A stretch of 64,000 nt of DNA from Auanema rhodensis (taxonomy: Eukaryota > Nematoda > Chromadorea > Rhabditida > Rhabditidae), in assembly GCA_964057225.1 (NCBI GenBank), contig OZ059898.1, positions 16,779,267 through 16,843,266 of the forward strand, in the 5' to 3' direction. The translations under genes were made by a program, and so were the position numbers. The notes under the pieces were generated by a model, which worked only from the letters and a program-made list of their open reading frames with translations, had not been told where the DNA came from and did no database searches. Below, one piece after another: positions 1 to 11,230 of the stretch (positions are counted from its first letter, which is position 1; every line of letters begins with the position of its first letter).

Positions 1-741
1 TTGCCTTGAGAAAAGGAATCTAAAAACATCTACTTTTTGCTAAATTATTTTGAAGTTTTTCGAAAAAATTTTTGTCATAATGTTTTTGGAAGCAATGTTG
101 AGTGTACATGGAAACTCAACATACACTAATGCATCATTTTTCAAACGATCATAACTAATTTTTGTATTAAGCGTTTCTCAATGTAGTATAGTGCATTTGA
201 TGCGGATTTTTAAGCTGCGTCGATCTGTGTTATCAGATTTGCGCTAGCTTGAAAATGCACCGAGATATCAACTGATATAAGTTCACACTTATATCCTCGA
301 TTTTCACCCTGAAGAAATAATTTTTTCGTTGAATAACATTGTCCATCGTCTTTGCCTTGAGAAAAGGAATCTAAAAACATCTACTTTTTGCTAAATTATT
401 TTGAAGTTTTTCGAAAAAATTTTTGTCAAACTGTTTTTGGAAGCAATGTTGAGTGTACATGGAAACTCAACATACACTAATGCATCATTTTTCAAACGAT
501 CAAAACTAATTTTTGTATTAAGCGTTTTTCAATGTAGTATAGTGCATTTGATGCGGATTTTTAAGCTGCGTCGATCTGTGTTATCAGATTTGCGCTAGCT
601 TAAAAATGCACCGAGATATCAACTGATATAAGTTCACACTTATATCCTCGATTTTCACCCTGAAGAAATAATTTTTTCGTTGAATTACATTGTCCATCGT
701 CTTTGCCTTGAAAAAAGGAATCTAAAAACATCTACTTTTTG

Positions 742-792
742 CTAAATTATTTTGAAGTTTTTCGAAAAAATTTTTGTCAAAATGTTTTTGGA
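742..792. other. A-tract cluster, possible curved DNA (representative)
   Basis: At monomer phase about 40-90 there are successive T5, T5, A6, T5 and T5 tracts with starts spaced roughly 6 to 13 bp. Tracts near the helical repeat can bend DNA, and bent satellites are widely reported. The spacing here is only approximate, so curvature is an inference. Confidence 0.4.
758..769. repeat. 12-bp perfect palindrome TTTTTCGAAAAA (representative)
   Basis: TTTTTCGAAAAA equals its own reverse complement and contains a BstBI site. It sits at monomer phase 56-67 in almost every copy and runs directly into ATTTTTG, making A6T5. Rare copies lose its CpG by C-to-T change (near 40420 and 51644). Confidence 0.9.
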
Positions 793-796
793 AGCA

Positions 797-824
797 ATGT
801 TGAGTGTACATGGAAACTCAACAT
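797..824. repeat. Left-half hairpin, 8-bp stem (representative)
   Basis: ATGTTGAG and CTCAACAT are perfect inverted repeats around a 12-nt loop (TGTACATGGAAA) at monomer phase 95-122. In H monomers the left arm is ATTTTGAG, giving one internal mismatch. In G monomers the loop changes to TGTACATGTAAA. One mapped duplication junction (19764-19787) overlaps this element. Confidence 0.88.
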
Positions 825-907
825 ACACTAATGCATCATTTTTCAAACGATCATAACTAATTTTTGTATTAAGCGTTTCTCAATGTAGTATAGTGCATTT
901 GATGCGG

Positions 908-958
908 ATTTTTAAGCTGCGTCGATCTGTGTTATCAGATTTGCGCTAGCTTAAAAAT
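908..958. repeat. 51-bp imperfect dyad, right half (representative)
   Basis: At monomer phase 206-256, ATTTTTAAGCT pairs with AGCTTAAAAAT (11 bp). GCG then pairs with CGC, leaving one bulged T. Inside lie a 3x3 internal loop, a 5-bp stem ATCTG/CAGAT and a TGTTAT loop. Outside, GTGCA (phase 191-195) can pair with TGCAC (256-260). Variants that weaken it are CTTGAAAAT in many monomers, GATTTTCAAG in some, and TCAAAT in many G-linked monomers. I saw no compensating double changes, so the symmetry is visible in DNA but not shown to be maintained as RNA structure. Confidence 0.85.
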
Positions 959-962
959 GCAC

Positions 963-1001
963 CGAGATATCAACTGATATAAGTTCACACTTATATCCTC
1001 G
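963..1001. repeat. Nearly invariant hairpin with TCAC loop (representative)
   Basis: GATATAAGT and ACTTATATC form a perfect 9-bp stem around TCAC at monomer phase 274-295. CTCG follows the right arm directly and matches CGAG at phase 261-264, so the outer arms pair across a 9-nt bulge on the left side only. Reading all copies, phase 274 to about 311 showed one substitution, TGATATATGTTC near 35728, duplicated near 38536. Changes just upstream do occur (GAAATATC near 7272, GATATGAAC at 50802). This is the most conserved stretch of the monomer. Confidence 0.88.
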
Positions 1002-1025
1002 ATTTTCACCCTGAAGAAATAATTT

Positions 1026-1042
1026 TTTCGTTGAATAACATT
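1026..1042 (+). promoter_or_regulatory. CENP-B-box-like motif (weak, representative)
   Basis: TTTCGTTGAATAACATT at monomer phase 324-340 has the same first eight bases as the human CENP-B box (TTTCGTTG) and the conserved A at position 10. It lacks the CGGG needed for canonical binding. D-type tails (TTTTGTTG followed by GCCCATC, for example near 5940, 9798, 43489 and 55067) and two CATTG copies with their tandem repeat (39636, 60684, 62790) lose the motif's CpG. Chance similarity is quite possible in AT-rich DNA. Confidence 0.3.
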
Positions 1043-2106
1043 GTCCATCGTCTTTGCCTTGAAAAAAGGAATCTAAAAACATCTACTTTTTGCTAAATTA
1101 TTTTGAAGTTTTTCGAAAAAATTTTTGTCAAAATGTTTTTGGAAGCAATGTTGAGTGTACATGGAAACTCAACATACACTAATGCATCATTTTTCAAACG
1201 ATCATAACTAATTTTTGTATTAAGCGTTTCTCAATGTAGTATAGTGCATTTGATGCGGATTTTTAAGCTGCGTCGATCTGTGTTATCAGATTTGCGCTAG
1301 CTTAAAAATGCACCGAGATATCAACTGATATAAGTTCACACTTATATCCTCGATTTTCACCCTGAAGAAATAATTTTTTCGTTGAATAACATTGTCCATC
1401 GTCTTTGCCTTGAAAAAAGGAATCTAAAAACATCTACTTTTTGCTAAATTATTTTGAAATTTTTCGAAAAAATTTTTGTCAAAATGTTTTTGGAAGCAAT
1501 GTTGAGTGTACATGGAAACTCAACATACACTAATGCACCATTTTTCAAACGATCATAACTAAATTTTGTAATAAGCGTTTCTCAATGTAGTATAGTGAAT
1601 TCGATGCGGATTTTTAAGCTGCGTCGATCTGTGTTATCAGATTTGCGCTAGCTTAAAAATGCACCGAGATATCAACTGATATAAGTTCACACTTATATCC
1701 TCGATTTTCACCCTGAAGAAATAATTTTTTCGTTGAATAACATTGTCCATCGTCTTTGCCTTGAAAAAAGGAATCTAAAAACATCTACTTTCTGCTAAAT
1801 TATTCTGAAATTTTTCGAAAAAATTTTTGTCAAAATGTTTTTGGAAGCAATTTTGAGTGTACATGGAAACTCAACATACACTAATGCATCATTTTTCAAA
1901 CGATCATAACTAATTTTTGTATTAAGCGTTTCTCAATGTAGTATAGTGCATTAGATGCGGATTTTTAAGCTGCGTCGATCTGTGTTATCAGATTTGCGCT
2001 AGCTTGAAAATGCACCGAGATATCAACTGATATAAGTTCACACTTATATCCTCGATTTTCACCCTGAAGAAATAATTTTTTCGTTGAATAACATTGTCCA
2101 TCGTCT

Positions 2107-4212
2107 TTGCCTTGAGAAAAGGAATCTAAAAACATCTACTTTTTGCTAAATTATTTTGAAGTTTTTCGAAAAAATTTTTGTCATAATGTTTTTGGAAGCA
2201 ATGTTGAGTGTACATGGAAACTCAACATACACTAATGCATCATTTTTCAAACGATCATAACTAATTTTTGTATTAAGCGTTTCTCAATGTAGTATAGTGC
2301 ATTTGATGCGGATTTTTAAGCTGCGTCGATCTGTGTTATCAGATTTGCGCTAGCTTGAAAATGCACCGAGATATCAACTGATATAAGTTCACACTTATAT
2401 CCTCGATTTTCACCCTGAAGAAATAATTTTTTCGTTGAATAACATTGTCCATCGTCTTTGCCTTGAGAAAAGGAATCTAAAAACATCTACTTTTTGCTAA
2501 ATTATTTTGAAGTTTTTCGAAAAAATTTTTGTCAAACTGTTTTTGGAAGCAATGTTGAGTGTACATGGAAACTCAACATACACTAATGCATCATTTTTCA
2601 AACGATCAAAACTAATTTTTGTATTAAGCGTTTTTCAATGTAGTATAGTGCATTTGATGCGGATTTTTAAGCTGCGTCGATCTGTGTTATCAGATTTGCG
2701 CTAGCTTAAAAATGCACCGAGATATCAACTGATATAAGTTCACACTTATATCCTCGATTTTCACCCTGAAGAAATAATTTTTTCGTTGAATTACATTGTC
2801 CATCGTCTTTGCCTTGAAAAAAGGAATCTAAAAACATCTACTTTTTGCTAAATTATTTTGAAGTTTTTCGAAAAAATTTTTGTCAAAATGTTTTTGGAAG
2901 CAATGTTGAGTGTACATGGAAACTCAACATACACTAATGCATCATTTTTCAAACGATCATAACTAATTTTTGTATTAAGCGTTTCTCAATGTAGTATAGT
3001 GCATTTGATGCGGATTTTTAAGCTGCGTCGATCTGTGTTATCAGATTTGCGCTAGCTTAAAAATGCACCGAGATATCAACTGATATAAGTTCACACTTAT
3101 ATCCTCGATTTTCACCCTGAAGAAATAATTTTTTCGTTGAATAACATTGTCCATCGTCTTTGCCTTGAAAAAAGGAATCTAAAAACATCTACTTTTTGCT
3201 AAATTATTTTGAAGTTTTTCGAAAAAATTTTTGTCAAAATGTTTTTGGAAGCAATGTTGAGTGTACATGGAAACTCAACATACACTAATGCATCATTTTT
3301 CAAACGATCATAACTAATTTTTGTATTAAGCGTTTCTCAATGTAGTATAGTGCATTTGATGCGGATTTTTAAGCTGCGTCGATCTGTGTTATCAGATTTG
3401 CGCTAGCTTAAAAATGCACCGAGATATCAACTGATATAAGTTCACACTTATATCCTCGATTTTCACCCTGAAGAAATAATTTTTTCGTTGAATAACATTG
3501 TCCATCGTCTTTGCCTTGAAAAAAGGAATCTAAAAACATCTACTTTTTGCTAAATTATTTTGAAATTTTTCGAAAAAATTTTTGTCAAAATGTTTTTGGA
3601 AGCAATGTTGAGTGTACATGGAAACTCAACATACACTAATGCATCATTTTTCAAACGATCATAACTAATTTTTGTATTAAGCGTTTCTCAATGTAGTATA
3701 GTGCATTTGATGCGGATTTTTAAGCTGCGTCGATCTGTGTTATCAGATTTGCGCTAGCTTAAAAATGCACCGAGATATCAACTGATATAAGTTCACACTT
3801 ATATCCTCGATTTTCACCCTGAAGAAATAATTTTTTCGTTGAATAACATTGTCCATCGTCTTTGCCTTGAAAAAAGAAATCTAAAAACATCTACTTTTTG
3901 CTAAATTATTTTGAAATTTTTCGAAAAAATTTTTGTCAAAATGTTTTTGGAAGCAATGTTGAGTGTACATGGAAACTCAACATACACTAATGCATCATTT
4001 TTCAAACGATCATAACTAATTTTTGTATTAAGCGTTTCTCAATGTAGTATAGTGCATTTGATGCGGATTTTTAAGCTGCGTCGATCTGTGTTATCAGATT
4101 TGCGCTAGCTTAAAAATGCACCGAGATATCAACTGATATAAGTTCACACTTATATCCTCGATTTTCACCCTGAAGAAATAATTTTTTCGTTGAATAACAT
4201 TGTCCATCGTCT
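2107..4212 (+). repeat. Block 2, six monomers, partial duplicate of block 1
   Basis: Monomers 7-10 repeat monomers 1-4 with an offset of exactly 2106 bp, including the private variants. I saw no difference up to about 1537 versus 3643, where monomer 5 has GCACCAT and monomer 11 has GCATCAT. After that the two blocks differ: monomers 11 and 12 are plain A-type copies (GAAATTTTTCG, GCATTTG), with a private GAAAAAAGAAATC in monomer 12. This reads as a tandem duplication of at least 1.5 kb followed by replacement or exchange of the last two monomers. Confidence 0.93.
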
Positions 4213-4563
4213 TTGCCTTGAAAAAAGGAATCTAAAAACATCTACTTTTTGCTAAATTATTTTGAAATTTTTCGAAAAAATTTTTGTCAAAATGTTTTTG
4301 GACGCAATGTTGAGTGTACATGGAAACTCAACATACACTAATGCATCATTTTTCAAACGATCATAACTAATTTTTGTATTAAGCGTTTCTCAATGTAGTA
4401 TAGTGCATTTGATGCAGATTTTTAAGCTGCGTCGATCTGTGTTATCAGATTTGCGCTAGCTTAAAAATGCACCGAGATATCAACTGATATAAGTTCACAC
4501 TTATATCCTCGATTTTCACCCTGAAGAAATAATTTTTTCGTTGAATAACATTGTCCATCGTCT

Positions 4564-4913
4564 TTGCCTTGAAAAAAGGAATCTAAAAACATCTACTTTT
4601 TGCTAAATTATTTTGAAATTTTTCGAAAAAATTTTTGTCAAAATGTTTTTGGAAGCAATGTTGAGTGTACATGGAAACTCAACATACACTAATGCATCAT
4701 TTTTCAAACGATCATAACTAATTTTTGTATTAAGCGTTTCTCAATGTAGTATAGTGCATTTGATGCGGATTTTTAAGCTGCGTCGATCTGTGTTATCAGA
4801 TTTGCGCTAGCTTGAAAATGCACCGAGATATCAACTGATATAAGTTCACACTTATATCCTCGATTTTCACCCTGAAGAAATAATTTTTCGTTGAATAACA
4901 TTGTCCATCGTCT
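4564..4913 (+). repeat. 350-bp monomer variant (one T lost from the tail run)
   Basis: The tail T-run in AATAATTTTTTCG is one base shorter, and the next monomer always begins GAAAAAAAGAATC instead of GAAAAAAGGAATC. The two changes are linked in all fifteen cases, which suggests one origin. The shortened runs are near 4887, 5587, 16821, 42791, 43141, 45597, 45947, 47701, 48051, 50157, 50507, 51207, 54717, 56821 and 58575. They account for every departure from 351-bp periodicity that I found. Confidence 0.92.
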
Positions 4914-6316
4914 TTGCCTTGAAAAAAAGAATCTAAAAACATCTACTTTTTGCTAAATTATTTTGAAGTTTTTCGAAAAAATTTTTGTCAAAATGTTTTT
5001 GGAAGCAATGTTGAGTGTACATGGAAACTCAACATACACTAATGCATCATTTTTCAAACGATCATAACTAATTTTTGTATAAAGCGTTTCTCAATGTAGT
5101 ATAGTGCATTTGATGCGGATTTTTAAGCTGCGTCGATCTGTGTTATCAGATTTGCGCTAGCTTGAAAATGCACCGAGATATCAACTGATATAAGTTCACA
5201 CTTATATCCTCGATTTTCACCCTGAAGAAATAATTTTTTCGTTGAATAACATTGTCCATCGTCTTTGCCTTGAGAAAAGGAATCTAAAAACATCTACTTT
5301 TTGCTAAATTATTTTGAAGTTTTTCGAAAAAATTTTTGTCAAAATGTTTTTGGAAGCAATTTTGAGTGTACATGGAAACTCAACATACACTAATGCATCA
5401 TTTTTCAAACGATCATAACTAATTTTTGTATTAAGCGTTTCTCAATGTAGTATAGTGCATTTGATGCGGATTTTTAAGCTGCGTCGATCTGTGTTATCAG
5501 ATTTGCGCTAGCTTGAAAATGCACCGAGATATCAACTGATATAAGTTCACACTTATATCCTCGATTTTCACCCTGAAGAAATAATTTTTCGTTGAATAAC
5601 ATTGTCCATCGTCTTTGCCTTGAAAAAAAGAATCTAAAAACATCTACTTTTTGCTAAATTATTTTGAAATTTTTCGAAAAAATTTTTGTCAAAATGTTTT
5701 TGGAAGCAATGTTGAGTGTACATGGAAACTCAACATACACTAATGCATCATTTTTCAAACGATCATAACTAATTTTTGTATTAAGCGTTTCTCAATGTAG
5801 TATAGTGCATTCGATGCGGATTTTCAAGCTGCGTCGATCTGTGTTATCAGATTTGCGCTAGCTTAAAAATGCACCGAGATATCAACTGATATAAGTTCAC
5901 ACTTATATCCTCGATTTTCACCCTGAAGAATTAATTTTTTTGTTGAATAACATTGCCCATCGTCTTTGCCTTGAAAAAAGGAATCTAAAAACATCTACTT
6001 TTTGCTAAATTATTTTGAAATTTTTCGAAAAAATTTTTGTCAAAATGTTTTTGGAAGCAATGTTGAGTGTACATGGAAACTCAACATACACTAATGCATC
6101 ATTTTTCAAACGATCATAACTAAATTTTGTATTAAGCGTTTCTCAATGTAGTATAGTGCATTCGATGCGGATTTTTAAGCTGCGTCGATCTGTGTTATCA
6201 GATTTGCGCTAGCTTAAAAATGCACCGAGATATCAACTGATATAAGTTCACACTTATATCCTCGATTTTCACCCTGAAGAAATAATTTTTTCGTTGAATA
6301 ACATTGTCCATCGTCT

Positions 6317-9124
6317 TTGCCTTGAGAAAAGGAATTTGAAAACATCTACTTTTTGCTAAATTATTTTGAAATTTTTCGAAAAAATTTTTGTCAAAATGTT
6401 TTTGGAAGCAATGTTGAGTGTACATGTAAACTCAACATACACTAATGCACCATTTTTCAAACAATCATAACTAATTTTTGTATTAAGCATTTTTCAATGT
6501 AGTATAGTGCATTTGATGCGGATTTTTAAGCTGCGTCGATCTGTGTTATCAAATTTGCGCTAGCTTAAAAATGCACCGAGATATCAACTGATATAAGTTC
6601 ACACTTATATCCTCGATTTTCACCCTGAAGAAATAATTTTTTCGTTGAATAACATTGTCCATCGTCTTTGCCTTGAAAAAAGGAATCTAAAAACATCTAC
6701 TTTTTGCTAAATTATTTTGAAGTTTTTCGAAAAAATTTTTGTCAAAATGTTTTTGGAAGCAATGTTGAGTGTACATGGAAACTCAACATACACTAATGCA
6801 TCATTTTTCAAACGATCATAACTAATTTTTGTATTGAGCGTTTCTCAAAGTAGTATAGTGCATTCGATGCGGATTTTTAAGCTGCGTCGATCTGTGTTAT
6901 CAGATTTGCGCTAGCTTGAAAATGCACCGAGATATCAACTGATATAAGTTCACACTTATATCCTCGATTTTCACCCTGTTGAAATAATTTTTTCGTTGAA
7001 TAACATTGTCCATCGTCTTTGCCTTGAAAAAAGGAATCTAATAACATCTACTTTTTGCTAAATTATTTTGAAGTTTTTCGAAAAAATTTTTGTCAAAATG
7101 TTTTTGGAAGCAATGTTGAGTGTACATGTAAACTCAACATACACTAATGCACCATTTTTCAAACAATCATAACTAATTTTTGTATTAAGCATTTTTCAAT
7201 GTAGTATAGTGCATTTGATGCGGATTTTTAAGCTGCGTCGATCTGTGTTATCAAATTTGCGCTAGCTTAAAAATGCACCGAAATATCAACTGATATAAGT
7301 TCACACTTATATCCTCGATTTTCACCCTGAAGAATTAATTTTTTCGTTGAATAACATTGTCCATCGTCTTTGCTTTGAAAAAAGGAATCTAAAAACATCT
7401 ACTTTTTGCTAAATTATTCTGAAATTTTTCGAAAAAATTTTTGTCAAAATGTTTTTGGAAGCAATGTTGAGTGTACATGTAAACTCAACATACACTAATG
7501 CACCATTTTTCAAACGATCATAACTAAATTTTGTAATAAGCGTTTCTCAATGTAGTATAGTGCATTCGATGCGGATTTTTAAGCTGCGTCGATCTGTGTT
7601 ATCAGATTTGCGCTAGCTTAAAAATGCACCGAGATATCAACTGATATAAGTTCACACTTATATCCTCGATTTTCACCCTGAAGAAATAATTTTTTCGTTG
7701 AATAACATTGTCCATCGTCTTTGCCTTGAGAAAAGGAATTTGAAAACATCTACTTTTTGCTAAATTATTTTGAAATTTTTCGAAAAAATTTTTGTCAAAA
7801 TGTTTTTGGAAGCAATGTTGAGTGTACATGTAAACTCAACATACACTAATGCACCATTTTTCAAACAATCATAACTAATTTTTGTATTAAGCATTTTTCA
7901 ATGTAGTATAGTGCATTTGATGCGGGTTTTTAAGCTGCGTCGATCTGTGTTATCAAATTTGCGCTAGCTTAAAAATGCACCGAGATATCAACTGATATAA
8001 GTTCACACTTATATCCTCGATTTTCACCCTGAAGAAATAATTTTTTCGTTGAATAACATTGTCCATCGTCTTTGCCTTGGAAAAAGGAATCTAAAAACAT
8101 CTACTTTTTGCTAAATTATTTTGAAGTTTTTCGAAAAAATTTTTGTCAAAATGTTTTTGGAAGCAATGTTGAGTGTACATGGAAACTCAACATACACTAA
8201 TGCATCATTTTTCAAACGATCATAACTAATTTTTGTATTGAGCGTTTCTCAAAGTAGTATAGTGCATTCGATGCGGATTTTTAAGCTGCGTCGATCTGTG
8301 TTATCAGATTTGCGCTAGCTTGAAAATGCACCGAGATATCAACTGATATAAGTTCACACTTATATCCTCGATTTTCACCCTGATGAAATAATTTTTTCGT
8401 TGAATAACATTGTCCATCGTCTTTGCCTTGAAAAAAGGAATCTAATAACATCTACTTTTTGCTAAATTATTTTGAAGTTTTTCGAAAAAATTTTTGTCAA
8501 AATGTTTTTGGAAGCAATGTTGAGTGTACATGTAAACTCAACATACACTAATGCACCATTTTTCAAACAATCATAACTAATTTTTGTATTAAGCATTTTT
8601 CAATGTAGTATAGTGCATTTGATGCGGATTTTTAAGCTGCGTCGATCTGTGTTATCAAATTTGCGCTAGCTTAAAAATGCACCGAAATATCAACTGATAT
8701 AAGTTCACACTTATATCCTCGATTTTCACCCTGAAGAATTAATTTTTTCGTTGAATAACATTGTCCATCGTCTTTGCTTTGAAAAAAGGAATCTAAAAAC
8801 ATCTACTTTTTGCTAAATTATTCTGAAATTTTTCGAAAAAATTTTTGTCAAAATGTTTTTGGAAGCAATGTTGAGTGTACATGTAAACTCAACATACACT
8901 AATGCACCATTTTTCAAACGATCATAACTAAATTTTGTAATAAGCGTTTCTCAATGTAGTATAGTGCATTCGATGCGGATTTTTAAGCTGCGTCGATCTG
9001 TGTTATCAGATTTGCGCTAGCTTAAAAATGCACCGAGATATCAACTGATATAAGTTCACACTTATATCCTCGATTTTCACCCTGAAGAAATAATTTTTTC
9101 GTTGAATAACATTGTCCATCGTCT
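6317..9124 (+). repeat. 4-monomer HOR (1404 bp), two copies plus a trailing 3-monomer remnant
   Basis: The unit is four monomers in fixed order. First is a G-type (GAGAAAAGGAATTTG, CATGTA). Second comes a monomer with TATTGAGCG and CTCAAAG and a TGTTG or TGATG tail. Third has CTAATAACATC, ACAATC and AAGCAT. Fourth has TGCTTTG and TAAATTTTGTAATAAG. Markers repeat at exactly 1404 bp: GAATTTG in the monomers starting 6317 and 7721, ATAAC at 7041 and 8445, TGCTTTG at 7371 and 8775. A third pass from 9125 lacks the G monomer, and its ATAAC marker lies only 1053 bp on, at 9498. The copies differ slightly, for example CCTTGGAAAAAGG near 8080 versus CCTTGAAAAAAGG. Confidence 0.92.
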
Positions 9125-10177
9125 TTGCCTTGAAAAAAGGAATCTAAAAACATCTACTTTTTGCTAAATTATTTTGAAGTTTTTCGAAAAAATTTTTGTC
9201 AAAATGTTTTTGGAAGCAATGTTGAGTGTACATGGAAACTCAACATACACTAATGCATCATTTTTCAAACGATCATAACTAATTTTTGTATTGAGCGTTT
9301 CTCAATGTAGTATAGTGCATTCGATGCGGATTTTTAAGCTGCGTCGATCTGTGTTATCAGATTTGCGCTAGCTTGAAAATGCACCGAGATATCAACTGAT
9401 ATAAGTTCACACTTATATCCTCGATTTTCACCCTGATGAAATAATTTTTTCGTTGAATAACATTGTCCATCGTCTTTGCCTTGAAAAAAGGAATCTAATA
9501 ACATCTACTTTTTGCTAAATTATTTTGAAGTTTTTCGAAAAAATTTTTGTCAAAATGTTTTTGGAAGCAATGTTGAGTGTACATGGAAACTCAACATACA
9601 CTAATGCATCATTTTTCAAACGATCATAAAAAATTTTTGTATTAAGCGTTTCTCAATGTAGTATATTGCATTCGATGCGGATTTTTAAGCTGCGTCGATC
9701 TGTGTTATGAGATTTGCGCTAGCTTAAAAATGCACCGAGATATCAACTGATATAAGTTCACACTTATATCCTCGATTTTCACCCTGAAGAATTAATTTTT
9801 TTGTTGAATAACATTGCCCATCGTCTTTGCCTTGAAAAAAGGAATCTAAAAACATCTACTTCTTGCTAAATTATTTTGAAATTTTTCGAAAAAATTTTTG
9901 TCAAAATGTTTTTGGACGCAATGTTGAGTGTACATGGAAACTCAACATACACTAATGCATCATTTTTCAAACGATCATAACTAATTTTTGTATTAAGCGT
10001 TTCTCAATGTAGTATAGTGCATTTGATGCGGGTTTTTAAGCTGCGTCGATCTGTGTTATCAGATTTGCGCTAGCTTAAAAATGCACCGAGATATCAACTG
10101 ATATAAGTTCACACTTATATCCTCGATTTTCACCCTGAAGAATTATTTTTTTCGTTGAATAACATTGTTCATCGTCT

Positions 10178-10528
10178 TTGCCTTAAAAAAAGGAATCTAA
10201 AAACATCTACTTTCTGCTAAATTATTCTGAAATTTTTCGAAAAAATTTTTGTCAAAATGTTTTTGGAAGCAATTTTGAGTGTACATGGAAACTCAACATA
10301 CACTAATGCATCATTTTTCAAACGATCATAACTAATTTTTGTATTAAGCGTTTCTCAATGTAGTATAGTGCATTCGATGCGGATTTTTAAGCTGCGTCGA
10401 TCTGTGTTATCAGATTTGCGCTAGCTTGAAAATGCACCGAGATATCAACTGATATAAGTTCACACTTATATCCTCGATTTTCACCCTGAAGAATTATTTT
10501 TTTCGTTGAATAACATTGTTCATCGTCT
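10178..10528 (+). repeat. H-subtype monomer (representative)
   Basis: Exemplar of the H subtype. It has CCTTAAAAAAAGG at the head, TACTTTCTGC in place of TACTTTTTGC, ATTCTGAAATT, and AATTTTGAG in place of AATGTTGAG. The tail is GAATTATTTTTTTCG followed by GTTCATC. The AATTTTGAG change puts a mismatch into the left-half hairpin. Later H monomers (for example 12986 and 28078) have a GAAAAAAGG head, and some carry TATAAAGCGTTTTTC. Confidence 0.9.
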
Positions 10529-10879
10529 TTGCCTTAAAAAAAGGAATCTAAAAACATCTACTTTCTGCTAAATTATTCTGAAATTTTTCGAAAAAATTTT
10601 TGTCAAAATGTTTTTGGAAGCAATTTTGAGTGTACATGGAAACTCAACATACACTAATGCATCATTTTTCAAACGATCATAACTAATTTTTGTATTAAGC
10701 GTTTCTCAATGTAGTATAGTGCATTCGATGCGGATTTTTAAGCTGCGTCGATCTGTGTTATCAGATTTGCGCTAGCTTAAAAATGCACCGAGATATCAAC
10801 TGATATAAGTTCACACTTATATCCTCGATTTTCACCCTGAAGAATTAATTTTTTCGTTGAATAACATTGTCCATCGTCT

Positions 10880-11230
10880 TTGCCTTGAAAAAAGGAATTT
10901 CAAAACATCTACTTTTTGCTAAATTATTCTGAAATTTTTCGAAAAAATTTTTGTCAAAATGTTTTTGGAAGCAATGTTGAGTGTACATGGAAACTCAACA
11001 TACACTAATGCATCATTTTTCAAACGATCATAACTAATTTTTGTATTAAGCGTTTCTCAATGTAGTATAGTGCATTCGATGCGGATTTTTAAGCTGCGTC
11101 GATCTGTGTTATCAGATTTGCGCTAGCTTAAAAATGCACCGAGATATCAACTGATATAAGTTCACACTTATATCCTCGATTTTCACCCTGAAGAATTAAT
11201 TTTTTCGTTGAATAACATTGTCCATCGTCT
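10880..11230 (+). repeat. F-subtype monomer (representative)
   Basis: Exemplar of the F subtype. It has GGAATTTCAAAACATC in place of GGAATCTAAAAACATC, ATTCTGAAAT, an intact AATGTTGAG hairpin arm, GCATTCG, and an ATTAATTTTTTCG tail. F monomers are found at 10880-15442, in the patch near 16145, at 24919-33342, in the 2808-bp duplication, and singly in each unit of the 54043-60006 HOR. Confidence 0.9.

Larger units (their letters stand above)
1..2106 (+). repeat. Block 1, six monomers, first copy of a 6-mer register
   Basis: Six monomers. The first four carry private markers: GTCATAATG in monomer 1, and in monomer 2 GTCAAACTG, ATCAAAAC and GAATTACATTG. All reappear 2106 bp downstream. Monomer 5 has GCACCAT, TAAATTTTGTAATAAG and the EcoRI variant GAATTC. 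Monomer 6 (1756-2106) resembles the H subtype found from 10178 on, with TACTTTCTG, ATTCTG and AATTTTGAG, plus a private GCATTAG. The segment contains only satellite sequence; the 65-codon TTG-initiated frame at 401-598 is not considered a gene. Confidence 0.95.
4213..10177 (+). repeat. Block 3, 17 mixed monomers; left copy of a long duplication
   Basis: Seventeen monomers that recur, with expansion, at 15443-23163. Shared private markers include GGACGCAATG (4300 and 15530), CGATGCAG-type loss of GCGG near 4415 and 15645, TTATGAGATT (9709 and 22695) and GATGCGGG (10030 and 23016). The offset is 11230 at the start, 11231 after about 4900 and 12986 near the end, so the right copy has five more monomers. 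Two monomers here (ending near 4913 and 5613) are 350 bp. Near 9630 the usual ATAACTAATT is changed to ATAAAAAATT, also present at about 22616. Contains the 4-mer HOR described separately. Confidence 0.93.

Noticed and set aside
401-598. Plus-strand 65-codon open frame, repeated at 2507-2704
   Set aside because: It starts at TTG, lies wholly inside the satellite monomer, and exists only because monomers 2 and 8 carry a few base changes that remove stops. Its second copy is due to the 2106-bp duplication, not to selection on a protein.
908-958. Compensatory changes in the 51-bp dyad (GATTTTCAAG with CTTGAAAAT would restore pairing)
   Set aside because: In the monomers with TTTTCAAG that I checked (near 5825, 23372, 40923, 43377) the other arm is CTTAAAAAT, and CTTGAAAAT monomers have TTTTTAAG. 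The changes do not covary.
1005-1025. Hammerhead ribozyme core, since CTGAAGA fits CUGANGA and some monomers have CTGATGA
   Set aside because: No stem II can be drawn between this and a following GAAA, and no suitably placed cleavage triplet with stems I and III was seen. One such heptamer per monomer is within chance.
6198-6425. Minus-strand 75-codon ATG frames in this and fifteen other places
   Set aside because: They all sit in G-type monomers, where GGAATTTG replaces GGAATCTA and so removes a minus-strand TAG. Repetition follows the HOR. No promoter, codon pattern or recognisable domain supports translation.
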